64,000 nt of DNA from Pinus tabuliformis (Eukaryota; Streptophyta; Pinopsida; Pinales; Pinaceae), in NCBI GenBank assembly GCA_031772625.1, contig CM062813.1, positions 697,758,420 through 697,822,419 of the forward strand, given 5' to 3'. The position numbers were made by a program, and so were the translations under genes. Under the pieces are notes generated by a model that was not told where the DNA came from, made no database searches, and worked only from the letters and a program-made list of their open reading frames with translations. Shown here one piece after another: positions 22,001 through 33,750 of the stretch; the first letter of the stretch is position 1, and each line of letters begins with the position of its first letter.

Positions 22001-22647
22001 ATTAGTTAGGGTTTTTGCTTTATTTTTTAATTTTTTATTTATTTCATTTTTTTAATTTTTATTTATTTTATTATTTTTATTCATTTTTTAATTTCTTAAT
22101 TCGTTTTAAAATGGATCATCGAACTAAGCCTTCGGAAACATCACCTAGGACCTAGGACTTAGGACTCACGAGGGGATTTAAAACATTTTCGACCCTCAAG
22201 ATACATTACATCATGACTTTTACAACTTACATCTCAAGGGGACAAGCCCACTTAACACAGACCCTCATCAATCACCCAGTTCTGCGACACAACTATAATC
22301 TAGCAGATTAACACACTAGGATTCTCCTAAAGTTCTAATGACAAAATGCATCCCGGCTTTGGGGTCAGGTTTGAAGGAAAACTCTGCCGATCCATGGATC
22401 GGTGAGACGAAAAACCTTCCGGGACGTAGATTACCACTAGAAAGTTAGGTCCACCTAGGCAATTTTACATACATGACTCTGATCTGCTTAGATTATTTAC
22501 AATTCATACATGCAGACTGGGTTTACAATTGAAATGATCAAGCTGCTGATGACTGCAGGATGGCACGGACACGCTGATCAGGTGCTGCCCCTTTTTGCAA
22601 AGAAAGGGGGGTGTACTGCATGGGTAGTTGACCGGTAGAGGTCAACA
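19098..22647 (-). mobile_element. 3' LTR of the gypsy Gag-only element, 3550 bp
   Basis: The LTR is unusually long. On the minus strand a TATA box (CTTTAAATAGGG) lies near 21886, about 760 bp in, with an AATAAAGG signal about 100 bp downstream. The region after the start site would therefore be about 2.7 kb. It contains an A/T-rich block at 19600-20440 made of TAAAATCTAAA-like words. The small frames 20595-21104 and 21461-21646 recur in the other LTR only because the LTRs are copies. Confidence 0.88.
19600..20440. repeat. A/T-rich low-complexity block in the gypsy LTR
   Basis: About 840 bp are dominated by degenerate AAATCTAAA and TAAAATC words, with T-runs and (AT)n. The matching block is at about 25180-26010 in the other LTR. 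In the solo LTR at 59337-62379 the comparable zone (about 61640-61900) is much shorter, which accounts for most of its smaller size. Confidence 0.8.
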
Positions 22648-22872
22648 TCTGGCTCTACTTGGGGACACTTTGCTGCTTGCAGGAATGTGAGAATCCAGAA
22701 TCTGCATCCATACAACACAAAAAATAAGTAGCGTCCATCCAAAAATCAGTATATACATTAAGCACAATAAAGATAAAAGCTTTTCATTTATTAACTATCT
22801 AAAGCAGAAACGAAAATGCGGAAAAAACAAGGAGTAGGGTTAGAAATACGATACAAAGGATGCCCTACGGCA

Positions 22873-24327
22873 TCAGATGTGTTCAATATAGTGCATACTG
22901 AGCATTTGCCTGCTTTCAGGCAAATCTGTCGGCTGCTTGTCGGATGTGCCATGTCCAATTTTACATATGGTAGGACTCTTTCCTATCCGAAAATCAAGTT
23001 GCTCGCGGCCGTCTGATGAGTCAAATCTTCTTCTTATTTTCTTTCTCTTGCGCTTTTTCTTTCTGGTTGGTTGAATTACTGATGACCTGGTACTTTCTGT
23101 TTCAAAGCTATCAGATGAAGTATGTAAGATATGTGTGCTATGTCTTTCTTCATCTTGCATCTGATCTTTATCATTCTTAAGTCTGTCTGGATCACCCTCA
23201 ATCAACCATCTTTCAATCGAATCAACAACCTCCCAATAATAAGATGAATCTTGTTGCAGCAAATGAGAAGACTCCTGATCTGTTGATGTTTGCTGGTTTC
23301 TCTTATCCTCTGCCAGTTGCTGAAACCTTTGAACTTGTATTTTAATGGCATCCATCTGACTAGAGTGTTCAACCTTTATAGCACTGATTTGTCTGGCATG
23401 GTGCTCCTGCATGTCTTTTATCACTTTATTGTTCTTTTCCTTTATGTCCATCAAGTAATGCTGTATGGAATTTATTTCTTCTTTGTGATTCGCTTGCATG
23501 TCAGCCACTTGATTATTATGATTGAACGTCATGATAGTCATTTCCTCATCCATAGTTAATAACTTGTTTTGCATAGAGTCAATTTCCTTATCATGATCAG
23601 CTTTCATGGTCACCATATTTTCCTCTAAGACTGACAACCTGCTTTGCATGATTCTAATTTCTGTTTCATAATTAGTTTTTATGGCCTCAATTTCTTTAGC
23701 ATGGTGACTTTGCGTGACCTCAATCTCCCTGATACGTTTTTCCAGATGGGTGCATAAAGTTTTCACATCATTGACATAATTAGTTTGATTGATTTCCATA
23801 TTTCTCACCAGCATCATTAGGTCTCGTATAATGTGCTTTTGCTCTTCTTTTTCATTGTCATTTGTCCCTGATTTTTCACTATCATGAACTTGATCTGCAA
23901 TATTTCCAGTGGATGACACATTCTGACATGATGAATCGTCTTGGGATCTTTCAGCTGGACCTCTTATCAAATTACTTTCATTCTGTTGCACAATTTTAGA
24001 GGCAGAAGGCAAGCTGTTTGGATAACCATATCTATTTTTAAAAGCATCGACAATGTCTTCTAAAGAAGTGAAAGATTCCTTTGGAAAATTGTTAAACCAA
24101 TTCAAAGCATCATCTTTTAAAGAAAGGACAAATAGACGCATTTTGATATCTTCATGATTAAACTGAGGGGATCTACAGTATATGGTCATGATGCGAGTAA
24201 ACAAGACTATATGCCTTCTAACAGCGATTGGATCACCATCCGAGAAAATAGGTAACTTAGGAATGGCATCTTCCGGAAAATCATGGAGACGTTCAGTAAA
24301 ACGACATGGCTTAAATGAATAATCCAT
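22873..24327 (-). CDS. Gag-like protein of the gypsy element (484 aa, coiled coil, no zinc knuckle)
   Basis: An open frame of 484 codons starts at 24327, about 310 bp after the primer-binding site. Residues 30-100 match the Ty3/gypsy retrotransposon gag domain (FSDGDPIAVRRHIVLF, MRLFVLSLKDDALNWFNNFP, AFKNRYG). Residues 165-345 form a long heptad-rich region, probably a coiled coil, with recurring HxxEIxxIK and MQxxL blocks. Residues 421-434 are a basic cluster (RKKKRKRKKIRRRF) that could bind RNA or act as a nuclear localisation signal. No CCHC knuckle, protease or later domain is present. The intact frame in a nearly identical-LTR element suggests it is or was recently expressed. Mobility would need enzymes in trans. 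Confidence 0.88.
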   Translation of the reverse strand: MDYSFKPCRFTERLHDFPEDAIPKLPIFSDGDPIAVRRHIVLFTRIMTIYCRSPQFNHEDIKMRLFVLSLKDDALNWFNNFPKESFTSLEDIVDAFKNRYGYPNSLPSASKIVQQNESNLIRGPAERSQDDSSCQNVSSTGNIADQVHDSEKSGTNDNEKEEQKHIIRDLMMLVRNMEINQTNYVNDVKTLCTHLEKRIREIEVTQSHHAKEIEAIKTNYETEIRIMQSRLSVLEENMVTMKADHDKEIDSMQNKLLTMDEEMTIMTFNHNNQVADMQANHKEEINSIQHYLMDIKEKNNKVIKDMQEHHARQISAIKVEHSSQMDAIKIQVQRFQQLAEDKRNQQTSTDQESSHLLQQDSSYYWEVVDSIERWLIEGDPDRLKNDKDQMQDEERHSTHILHTSSDSFETESTRSSVIQPTRKKKRKRKKIRRRFDSSDGREQLDFRIGKSPTICKIGHGTSDKQPTDLPESRQMLSMHYIEHI

Positions 24328-24640
24328 GATGAATGATAAGGGATTAAAAGGATGATAGAACTAGATACCTGCTCAAGAAAATCAAGAGATGAAAACAGTG
24401 GAGTCGCCACTTGAACAATGAATCTGATTCTAGGATCCAAAAGGTAACCACAAGCAAATATCAGGAAAGCTTCTTGTCTGGGAAAAATGAGAAAGGGGAG
24501 TCGCCACCCAAACAAGAAACAAATCCAAGAGATGCTGCTGATATGGGACGAAAAGATGTCAATAATATTGAATCTGCCAGCTCAACTGAGAGATGAGAGA
24601 TGAGAAGATAAATGTCGATGAAACTCCGAGAAAACAATTT

Positions 24641-24657
24641 CCCCGGCAACGGCGCCA
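24641..24657 (-). promoter_or_regulatory. Primer-binding site, tRNA-Asp type
   Basis: On the minus strand this reads TGGCGCCGTTGCCGGGG, five bases downstream of the 5' LTR end. It marks element orientation and the gypsy affiliation. Confidence 0.85.
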
Positions 24658-24662
24658 AAAAA

Positions 24663-25466
24663 TGTTGTCGCGCAGATTGACACGACAACGCTCAGACCGG
24701 GGGCTGTCACTCTGATCCCCGATCCCTCCGTTTAAGCCTGTCTCCCGCGGCTAAGGGGGGTAGGCCCTGTGAGATGATGAGACCAACTGTCGACCAGCTG
24801 GTTGGGAGACACGAGACACGATAAGATAAGCACTAGATGGATTTGATTAACTTAGCAGACCAGTGCCTTAAGAGATTGTGGTTAAAACGATTACTTGTTA
24901 AATGATATAAAAATGTGGACCACGAACAGCAATCATCTATCATCAGCTAAATCACAATGCTCTTAAAATGACCAAAACGATATCCAGCAACTGAAAATTT
25001 TGAACAGATGAAAGCCTTAAACCACCACGAGAATCATGAATTGTTAACTAGATATCATATTCGCATCTCGACTTGAAAATTTTAGATCTCAGCATGAAAG
25101 ATGATAAATCCCGAAAATGACTGGATCTGGCAAAACTAATTTTCGACAAAATTTTTTATATTTTTCAAGATTTTAAAAGAAAATGAAATTTTAAAACTAA
25201 ATCTAAACTAAAACCCTAAAATATTATACAAAAACATAAATCTAAAAAAAACTAAATAAAAACTCTTTTTTTTTTTTTTTTAATTTTTATCTTTTTATAT
25301 ATCTAAAATAAAAATAAAAATTAAAATCTAATAAGTTAAATCTAAAATAGTAACATAAAATCTATTTTAAGTAAAAGCTAAAAAATGAAATCTAGACATT
25401 AATCTATCACTAAACTATATAAAAAAAATAAAACTAACCCTAAATTTTTAAATAAAAACTTTTTAT

Positions 25467-25520
<54 letters not shown>

Positions 25521-28234
25521 TTTAAAACAAAAATAAAACAAAAATTAAAATCTAATTAAAGTTAAATCTAAAAAAATTAAAATCTATTCTAAAAATCTAA
25601 AAAATTAACTATACAAAAAGATAAACCTAAGTTTAAAAACTAAATAAAATCTTTTTTATTTTTTATTTTCATATAATAAAAGTCTATAAAAAACAAAACA
25701 ATTAAAATCTAAAAATTAAACCAAAGTCTAACTAAACTAAAAATTTAATTAAAATCTAAAGTAAATCCTACGAAAAGCTAAATCTAAACATTAAAAAATA
25801 AAACAAACTATATAAATTAAAAAAAAATCTACGTTAAAAGGGAAACCGCAATTTTATTTTCATAATACATTTTTAAAAGAAACGAAATCAAAAAACAAAA
25901 TCTAACCAAAAACTAAAGTTAAAATCTTAAAAATCAAAGTATGATACGACTTTTGCCTACGCTAAAAAAAATTAAAACGCATTGAAATTTCTTCTTTTTT
26001 TTATTTTATTTTATGTAATATACTACCATATGCTAACACTAACATAACCAATCAAAGGAAAAACGTGCTTTCGTTTCACTGCTTGCAGGATTGATGGCGG
26101 AAACTTTAACCCTTAACCACGCAGAAACTCAAATATGCACAATGGAAATTCGATTTACCTGTCACCGCGCACGTGAAAGATCTACGCATACATACCTCGC
26201 CTAGACGGATATTCACGCTGAGGCAACTGACGTTTTCATGCGTTGAGCCTATGTATCTATTCACCACCGTTTTGAAGCCTCCAGCGACCGAAATCACCAC
26301 TGATGAAAGCAACGAAACATTGGCTCAACAAAACACGATTTCCTGGGCGTTTTCTGAGTGTGAACGCAGCAAAAAAAATTCGGCTTGGTGCACAGTCGAC
26401 GGCAGACGCAGGCTAAGTCACCAGACGACAGTGCTTGGCAACTTCGATTTCAGGCGTATGATGGCTTTAACACGTGATGCCGGCAAAATCGTAGATTCAA
26501 AAAACCGCTTCAGAGATTACCAGGCTTTTGATTCAAAAAAATTTTCACGCTGCTATTTAAAATTTGCCAATGAAGGGAAACGATTTTGCTTTCAGATGGG
26601 TGTGGGAAAATGGCAGGCCGCTGAGGTAAATAGGAGTGAGACTGCATTGAAAAGCAGCGAGCACAGGGTAATAATATGCGTGAACAGGCAAGCCGACTGC
26701 CTAGAAAACAGTGAAGCTCCTCACAAATTTATATTTCGTAATCCCCTGAAGAAAAACCCTATACCTGCAATTACAAGGGAACAAAACCATAAAGAAACCT
26801 GTGTATAAAGCAAAATTTTGAAACCCTAATGAAAAAAAATTTGAAACTCTAGAACAGCTGATTAATTTACAAATTTTTGGCCCCCTTAACAGCGAGATTT
26901 AGCAGTAAGCACAGAAAATATTTTAAGAATAAAAATTTGAGGTTTTCACTGTGAAAAACTTCAGAAAATATCTCATGCAAATCAGATAAATAAACCGAAT
27001 GATAGACCCAGGATCAAATCCAACTGGGCTCAGCAAAAAATGCTTGCGGGAGTTGGCTGGTTCAGCCGAGAACTTCTCCGAACGCTCACAAAATTCTTTC
27101 AGAAAATGTTTTCTGCACAGCTCAAAACAATTGTCAATAAAGAGGGCAAAAATGCTGCTAGATCTCAGGAAGTAATGGAGATACCTGCCATTACTTCAGA
27201 AACCCTAACAACACCCAAACCCTAGCAAGTGAACAACATACCTGTGCTCACAATACTCTACAAAAAGCTATTATTAACAACTGAAAATAAAATATGCAGA
27301 AACTAAAACAATCTCACAGCATTTTAGGAGAGTAACACCAGCAAGATATGGACCCCAAAGTCTTCCTTTATTAACCAGAAACAGATTTACAAGAGAGCTT
27401 CTTCAGTCTTAGACTCACAGATCCAATGATCTAAAAATGACTCCTAGCACCCTATTTAAAGGAAATGATCCAACGGCTAGTTCGAGTGATCCATGTAGAA
27501 ATGATCTCGACCGTTGATGAGGATCAAGACATCTCTTGATCTCATCCGTCGATTTATTCACTTAAAATATTATTATTTTATTAGTTAGGGTTTTTGCTTT
27601 ATTTTTTAATTTTTTATTTATTTAATTTTTTTAATTTTTATTTATTTTATTATTTTATTATTTTTATTCATTTTTTAATTTCTTAATTCGTTTTAAAATG
27701 GATCATCGAACTAAGCCTTCGGAAACATCACCTAGGACCTAGGACTTAGGACTCACGAGGGGATTTAAAACATTTTCGACCCTCAAGACACATTACATCA
27801 TGACTTTTACAACTTACATCTCAAGGGGACAAGCCCACTTAACACAGACCTTCATCAATCACCCAGTTCTGCGACACAACTATAATCTAGCAGATTAACA
27901 CACTAGGATTCTCCTAAAGTTCTAATGACAAAATGCATCCCGGCTTTGGGGTCAGGTTTGAAGGAAAACTCTGCCGATCCATGGATCGGTGAGACGAAAA
28001 ACCTTCCGGGACGTAGATTACCACTAGAAAGTTAGGTCCACCTAGGCAATTTTACATACATGACTCTGATCTGCTTAGATTATTTACAATTCATACATGC
28101 ATACTGGGTTTACAATTGAAATGATCAAGCTGCTGATGACTGCAGGATGGCACGAACACGCTGATCAGGTGCTGCCCCTTTTTGCAAAGAAAGGGGGGTG
28201 TACTGCATGGGTAGTTGACCGGTAGAGGTCAACA
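24663..28234 (-). mobile_element. 5' LTR of the gypsy Gag-only element, 3572 bp
   Basis: It has the same organisation as the 3' LTR. Visible differences are single substitutions, a longer (AT)n run at 25472-25511, and an indel in the TTTTATTA-rich zone near 27650. On the minus strand the TATA box near 27465 would drive the gag transcript. Confidence 0.88.
25472..25511. repeat. (AT)n microsatellite, expanded in one LTR
   Basis: About 20 AT units. The matching run in the other LTR (about 19915-19931) is less than half as long, so the expansion postdates insertion. Confidence 0.9.
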
Positions 28235-29645
28235 GTCAGGACACACAAATGATCTTGATGTATTTTGATTGCTAACAATTTATTAGCAGTTTTGTTTATG
28301 CTTTCCAAATTTGTGAAAAGTTGAAAAATACCTTGGTGACAATTTGGCATAGTTCTCTGTGAACAAAGAACAATATGGCTCCTCTAGCAGAGAAACCTTA
28401 TTTCCATTCTCAGAGGTACTTTTTGGTTAATGCTTGTCCGAACATAGAATTTGACACAAGGTTGACCTCTGTCCATATTTATTCTATAGTATTTGATTTC
28501 CTTGAGTACTGGATCAGATTTTTTTCTATTCAAACACAAACCTAAATAAATGCGAAGGTCATATCCAAAGATTGCAAAATGGTGTGATTACTGTAGTTGA
28601 ATATTTAGTTTTTGGTTAAATAATTACAGCTATGGAAGCCTATGTTAGTTCCAATTTGATCATTAAGTTGTATAGTGTTTTTTGTTGTGTTTTTTTTTCT
28701 TTAATTTCAAATGCTTCATATATTACTTATGTTGAAGCTTGTGGTAGCTTCGGAAGGTTTTCTGCATAGGCTTGGTTTCTTTGCATGTGGAAGATGATTT
28801 ATTGCCTCTTTAGGTGCTTTCCTTGGCGGAGAAAGTGATTTATGTCTTCTTTCCCAAGACTAACTTAGGAAAAGTACAATAATTAAAGTCATTTTATTAT
28901 GACTATTAAGTAATTTTCTAAGAATAAATAATTTAATTATTTAAGAGACTTGGAAATAATATTCTATAATGGAGATTGGGGTTAGGAATTTGGGCTTAAT
29001 AAAGATTATAAAATAAGCCTAGCGAAGAGGTGAAGACACAAGAACACGAGAGAGAGACAACTACAATGTTTTTGGGAAAAATATTTTCTCAAGGAGAGAG
29101 CGAATTCTTTGGAGCGTGAGGCTTAGTTCGATTGAGTAGAAGGAAAAATAATACAGGGATAATTTCACGGTGTTTCCACGAGGCCGACTTACTGGGATTT
29201 GAAGAGTCTGAATTGTTGGAGTAAGAAGGAGGCGCGATTGTTGGGGAGGCCGATTTGCCAGGTTTGAGTTGTGAGTGCGCAAAGACTGAGTGAGAGCTAG
29301 GTGTAGAGGTCGATTTTTCCAGTGAGAGGTGGGCTGATTTTTTTCAGGTCGTATTTCTTCAGAGGTAAATTTCCAGTTGGCCAATTTTTCTTTTGGTCGG
29401 CTTATTCTAGTGAGGCCAAGTTGCAGGTTCTAGTCACTGTATTTTTCTTTGTAAATTCTCTGTGGATTGAAATCTTGATTTTCCATATTAATAAATGATG
29501 AAGAATTGTTGTGGGTGAATTATTTTTATTGCTATGTGTGATTGATCTCTCCGAATTATTTACAGTGCACATATTTCTAAATGTTAAAATACTGGTGATT
29601 TTATTTTTGTTAATTCAAGATTTATTTTGTTAATTAAGAAAATTG
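28235..29645 (+). other. Host intron with LTR-like DNA, no gene seen
   Basis: 28235-28700 continues the duplicated intron segment. From about 28730 (TGTTGAAGCTTG) to about 29645 the text has LTR traits: a TATA-like ATTATAAAATAAGCC near 29005, purine-rich R-like sequence and a closing T/A-rich part. I found no matching target duplication, so this is only a possible LTR remnant. Confidence 0.4.
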
Positions 29646-30411
29646 TGTTAAAATTTGACAAATCATGGATGAATTTCTCCTAGAAGAAATCATAGTTTTC
29701 AGTTCTGTTTGAACCAACTATAATAAAATTTCATTTCTGACAATTCTAATATGACTTTCCAAAAATAGAAAGTCACATCTCAATTTGGAAGTGACTTTCC
29801 AAAAATGGAAAGTCATATCTAAATGATTAAGGATGATATCGACATATGAAATCCATTAAAAAATCAATTCAATCATGATTATACAAGTCAAGAATCAATA
29901 TTTTTATCCTTACTAGTATTGTTATTATTATGATACTATTATTTATAAAATAGTCTAAAGTCATTCACCTTTAATGGATTAATAAAACCAAATTCTCTCA
30001 TGTCTAAGTGTAACTCTCTCTCTCTTTAATTCAAATTGTAACTCCTCAAGACGTGTACCTCTCTCTCTATTCTTGGGATGAGTTACACTTCTCCTCAAGT
30101 AACTCCTTCATGGAATTCGATTCTCCTATTATTGGCTCAAGGCATGAATATATTTTGTAACTCCTTTCCTTTCTCATCTATTTAAGCAAAAGCAAGTGAG
30201 AGTTGATGTAGCATGTTCGTTGTGAAGAAGGAGAGCTAGTGTTGAGTGTGTGCAAGGGAAGTGTGAGAGCAAGTGAAGAGTAAGAGCAAGGGAAGCGCTG
30301 GAGCAAGTATGAAGGACAAACCTGATCAAGAGAAGGAGGAGATCTTCAAGCAAAGAGCCAAAACACTTTCGCTGCAAGTTGTTCAAACATTGATGACTTT
30401 ATTCATTCTCA

Positions 30412-30435
30412 TTCTCTCTCTCTCTCTCTCTCTCT
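30412..30435. repeat. (CT)n microsatellite
   Basis: About twelve CT units inside the copia 3 LTR, in the part that would be transcribed. Confidence 0.9.
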
Positions 30436-30748
30436 ACTCTACTGAACAATTGAAGAAATCTAATAGAAGAAGAATCATTTCAATTTTCCCCTTGTGGGTT
30501 TTGCCCTGGACATTGGACCTAACTCGCAGTGTCTCATATTTTTTCTTGGCTCTCTTCATATGATCCTTAAGTTTATGTTCTATCTTTAATTGCTGATCTG
30601 AAAAGTTGTGAAGAAGAAATTTGCATTCTAAGTAATTGTAACAACATAGAACATTCAATTTTCTGTAAAGTACATTCAGTTTTCTGCAAAATATATTCAA
30701 CTTTTTGCAAAGTACATTCAATTTTCTGCAAAATACATTAAGCTCCCC

Positions 30749-30960
30749 CAGTGTTGCGGGGGAGCCCCCCCCCCCCCCTCGAACCCGCTCTCGGAGCGCG
30801 CTCCCAAAATCTCTCCCGGACGGGAGCGATTTTCGGGAACGCGCTCCCGTAAAAAAATTTACGCTCCCTGGTCTGTTAGGGAGCGACTCAGGGAGCGATC
30901 GCTTCGGAAGCGAATCGAGCCGGGCCGGGAGCGGTTCGGCGGAAAAAAAATCCGCCGGAC
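30749..30960 (+). promoter_or_regulatory. Left subterminal GGGAGCG/CGCTCCC array of hAT 1
   Basis: About ten copies or near-copies of GGGAGCG or its complement lie in the first 210 bp. The mirror array is at about 34440-34520. The symmetric placement at both ends fits transposase-binding repeats, which is inference from Ac-like hAT elements. Confidence 0.6.
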
Positions 30961-31300
30961 CCGAAAAAATTAAAAAATTTAGAATTTTTTGTTTTGTTTT
31001 GTAAGGCCAATGGGCCAGAAAACATTCATTATAACTTCATTGAGCAAGTTTGGAGCTGGAGCAAGAGCATTGGAGCGAAGAGCAAGTGCTGAGGAGCGAG
31101 GAGCAACTGCCAAGGAGCGAGGAGCAAGCCTGCAGAGGTAAGTAACTTAGTAATCTAGTTAGTTTAGCTGGTTAGGTAGTTAATTTAGTTGTTTGAGTTT
31201 AACTGTTTAAAAATCATGTATTTAAATTAAATTAATTAATCCCAATAAATTAAATTAATTTGCAGATTCAAGACTCAAAACCCTACAAACATCAAACACC

Positions 31301-33750
31301 ATGGACCTGGCGATATTTATTGGCATTTTCCTCTTCCTAGTCCCTTTTATGGTTATTATGGTGGTGGAGAGTGGGAAACGGAGGGGGCCCCAAACTGAAG
31401 AGGGGGATGAAGAAGCCGGAGAAAGTCAAATGGGTGAAAACCCCAGTGAGGAGGAGGTGGAGGAGGGTGAACATGACCCTCAAAAAACTAAACAAGACCA
31501 AACTCCATTGTGGAAATATGTTCACAGGGCTGAAACAGGGAGAGGGGGTGGAACCACTAAATTTCATTGCCCCCATTGCAACACTGATTACACAGGTTCA
31601 TACACCCGTGCTAGAAGACACCTCTGCGGGAAAAGGCCATGGGATGGAGAGAAACAAATAGGAATCAAAACTTGTGCAGCGGTGTCAGCAGCAGATAGAG
31701 CCAAATACATAAAGGAAGAGGAGGATGCCCAGTACAGAACAAAAAGATCAAGGGGTTTCTTTGAACCAAGCTCACAATCACAAAGAACTCCTTCAGCATC
31801 CTCCCAAGGCAGTGGATATGGACATGGAGGCACAGGGTCATCATCTTTAAGGCGTAGAACCATATCAGATTTCCTTGATGAGGGGTGTAGGAATGATGTG
31901 GATTCAAAGTTTACAGGTTCCTCTATGCATGTGGGATACCATTCAATGTTCTACGCTCACCTTATTGGCACGAAATGGTTTCTGCCATAAATGATGCCCC
32001 TAAAGGATACAAGAGCCCTGGGTATGACAAGGCAAGAACTGTTGGCCTTGATCATGAAAAAGCAAAAATATCACATTCTTTGAATAAAATGACAAGTTCT
32101 TGGACTGACAATGGGGTGTCCATTGTATCTGATGGATGGACAAATGTAAAAGGCAAGCCATTGATAAGTGTTCTTGCTGTGTCTGTTAGTGGTCCCATCT
32201 TTCTAGCTGCACATGATTACTCAGACAAGTTCAAGACCGCTATCAACATTGCAGAAGCATTACTTGAAACAATTGAGCGTATTGGCCCATACAATGTCAT
32301 CCAAGTCATCACTGATAATGCTCCTAATTGTAAGGCAGCGGGAGCAATTATTGAGGATAAATACCCGAACATAATTTGGTCTGGATGTTTGGTTCACACA
32401 TTGAACCTTCTGTTGCATGATATTGTCAAAAACAAAAATGAACAATACCAATGGATTGGTGATTTGTACAAGAAAGGAAAACAAATGATAAAATTTATTA
32501 CAAATCATAGCAATACCCATGGCCTTTTCCGCAGTCACTCGAGATTGGAGTTGCTGAAGATTGCGAGGACTAGATTTGGTAGCTATTACCTCACCTTCAG
32601 GCGCCTTTTGAAGGTAAGAGAGGCATTAGCTAGCATGGTATCAAGTCCACATTGGCAGGTGTTAAAGGAAAGGGCTACAAATGTAGCTGACATGGCAGGT
32701 TTTGAAACGGTGGATGAGGCCGCTCTTGATGGGCAGTTTTGGACAACTGTGAGGCAGGTATTGGATTTCACCAAGCCAATTTATCACATGATTCGGTTTG
32801 CAGATACAGACAAACCAGTGATTGGCGAGGTGTATGAGCAAATGGATACCATGTTGGGGGAAATAAAAGATATTGTTCATAATAGAGATCCCAACTTGTA
32901 CAAACTGATTCATGATTGTGTGTGTGAACAGTGGAATAGGCTTAACCTTCCACTACATTGCTTGGCGTATATCCTTACGCCAAAATACTACTCTACATCT
33001 TGGTTGGGCCAACCTGCAGCAGGGGGTGGGGTTAGGACCAAACCCCATTTAGATCAAGAGGTAACTAAAGGATATCTGGAAGCATTAGAAAAGTTGGTGC
33101 CTGACAGGGAGGAATGTGCAGCTGTGCGCCTTGAAATAGGCAGATACTTCAGTGGCACTGGTTTGTATGGTAACTTCCATGCAATGGACGACAAAGATAA
33201 ATTTGATTCTCTCACATGGTGGGAAACATATGGCGGCCACGGACTTTTGCCAAAATTGGCAAAAAAAGTTCTTTCACAATTTGTAAATTCTTCTTCTGCA
33301 GAGAGGTGTTGGAGCACCTACAGTTATATACATAATGTGAAAAGAAACAGACTCAACGAAAACCGAGCAGAAAGCTTGGTTTATGTGCACTACAACTTGA
33401 GGTTGTTGAGTCATTACTGTGATCGGGCTAATGAGGATCCCACATATAAAATTTGGGACAATCACCCAGAGGACGACAATTTGGAGGATGGCATTGTACA
33501 TATTGAAGAACTAGAAGAGGAACTTGTAAGGGATGAAAATGAAGCAGCTGCAGCAGCCATGCCACCTCCACCTCCACCATCCAGTAGCAGTGCTCGAGGC
33601 CCGAGTCTTGTTCCATTGCTGTCGCCACCTCCATCGACACCCTCGCGTGGAGGTTCTAGTTCTGGTCGTCGGTCTGTGCGGGAGACTCCTAGAAGACCAC
33701 CACGACCTTCTTATACTCCTGGAGACTCTCGTGGCAAGGGCCACATGTAG
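31301..33750 (+). pseudogene. hAT 1 transposase (BED finger, DUF659, hAT dimerisation), one frameshift
   Basis: Two overlapping frames, 31301-31990 and 31975-33750, together cover a transposase of about 800 residues. A single frameshift near 31905-31915 is the only break I see. Order: hydrophobic N-terminus (MDLAIFIGIFLFLVPFMVIM), acidic linker, BED-like finger (FHCPHCNTDY, YTRARRHLCG), then DUF659 with Asp residues in VSDGWTNVKG and VITDNAPN and the CLVHTLNLLL block. The C-terminal dimerisation region reads FVNSSSAERCWSTYSYIHN and SLVYVHYNLRLL, then a Pro/Ser/Arg tail. An intron in the 5' UTR (31138-31265, GTAAGT..TGCAG) precedes the start codon, whose context ACACCATGG is favourable. Confidence 0.88.

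Larger units (their letters stand above)
19098..28234 (-). mobile_element. Gypsy-type Gag-only LTR retrotransposon, 9.1 kb, TSD GTCAG
   Basis: Two LTRs (19098-22647 and 24663-28234) flank a 2015-bp internal region, and GTCAG is duplicated at 19093-19097 and 28235-28239. On the minus strand the LTR reads TGTTGACC...GACAACA. It is followed after five bases by a primer-binding site TGGCGCCGTTGCCGGGG (24641-24657), the tRNA-Asp type used by Tat/Athila-like gypsy elements. Only gag is encoded. The internal region is far too short for pol, and none of its motifs is visible. The LTRs are nearly identical by eye apart from small indels and an (AT)n expansion, suggesting recent insertion. Confidence 0.9.

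Noticed and set aside
28730..29645. Complete solo LTR
   Set aside because: It has LTR-like composition, but the tested ends lack matching 5-bp flanks, so it is reported only as LTR-like.
31301..31420. Hydrophobic start read as a separate small membrane protein gene
   Set aside because: The frame runs on without a stop into the acidic linker and BED finger, and the same arrangement is seen in hAT 3. It is better treated as the transposase N-terminus.
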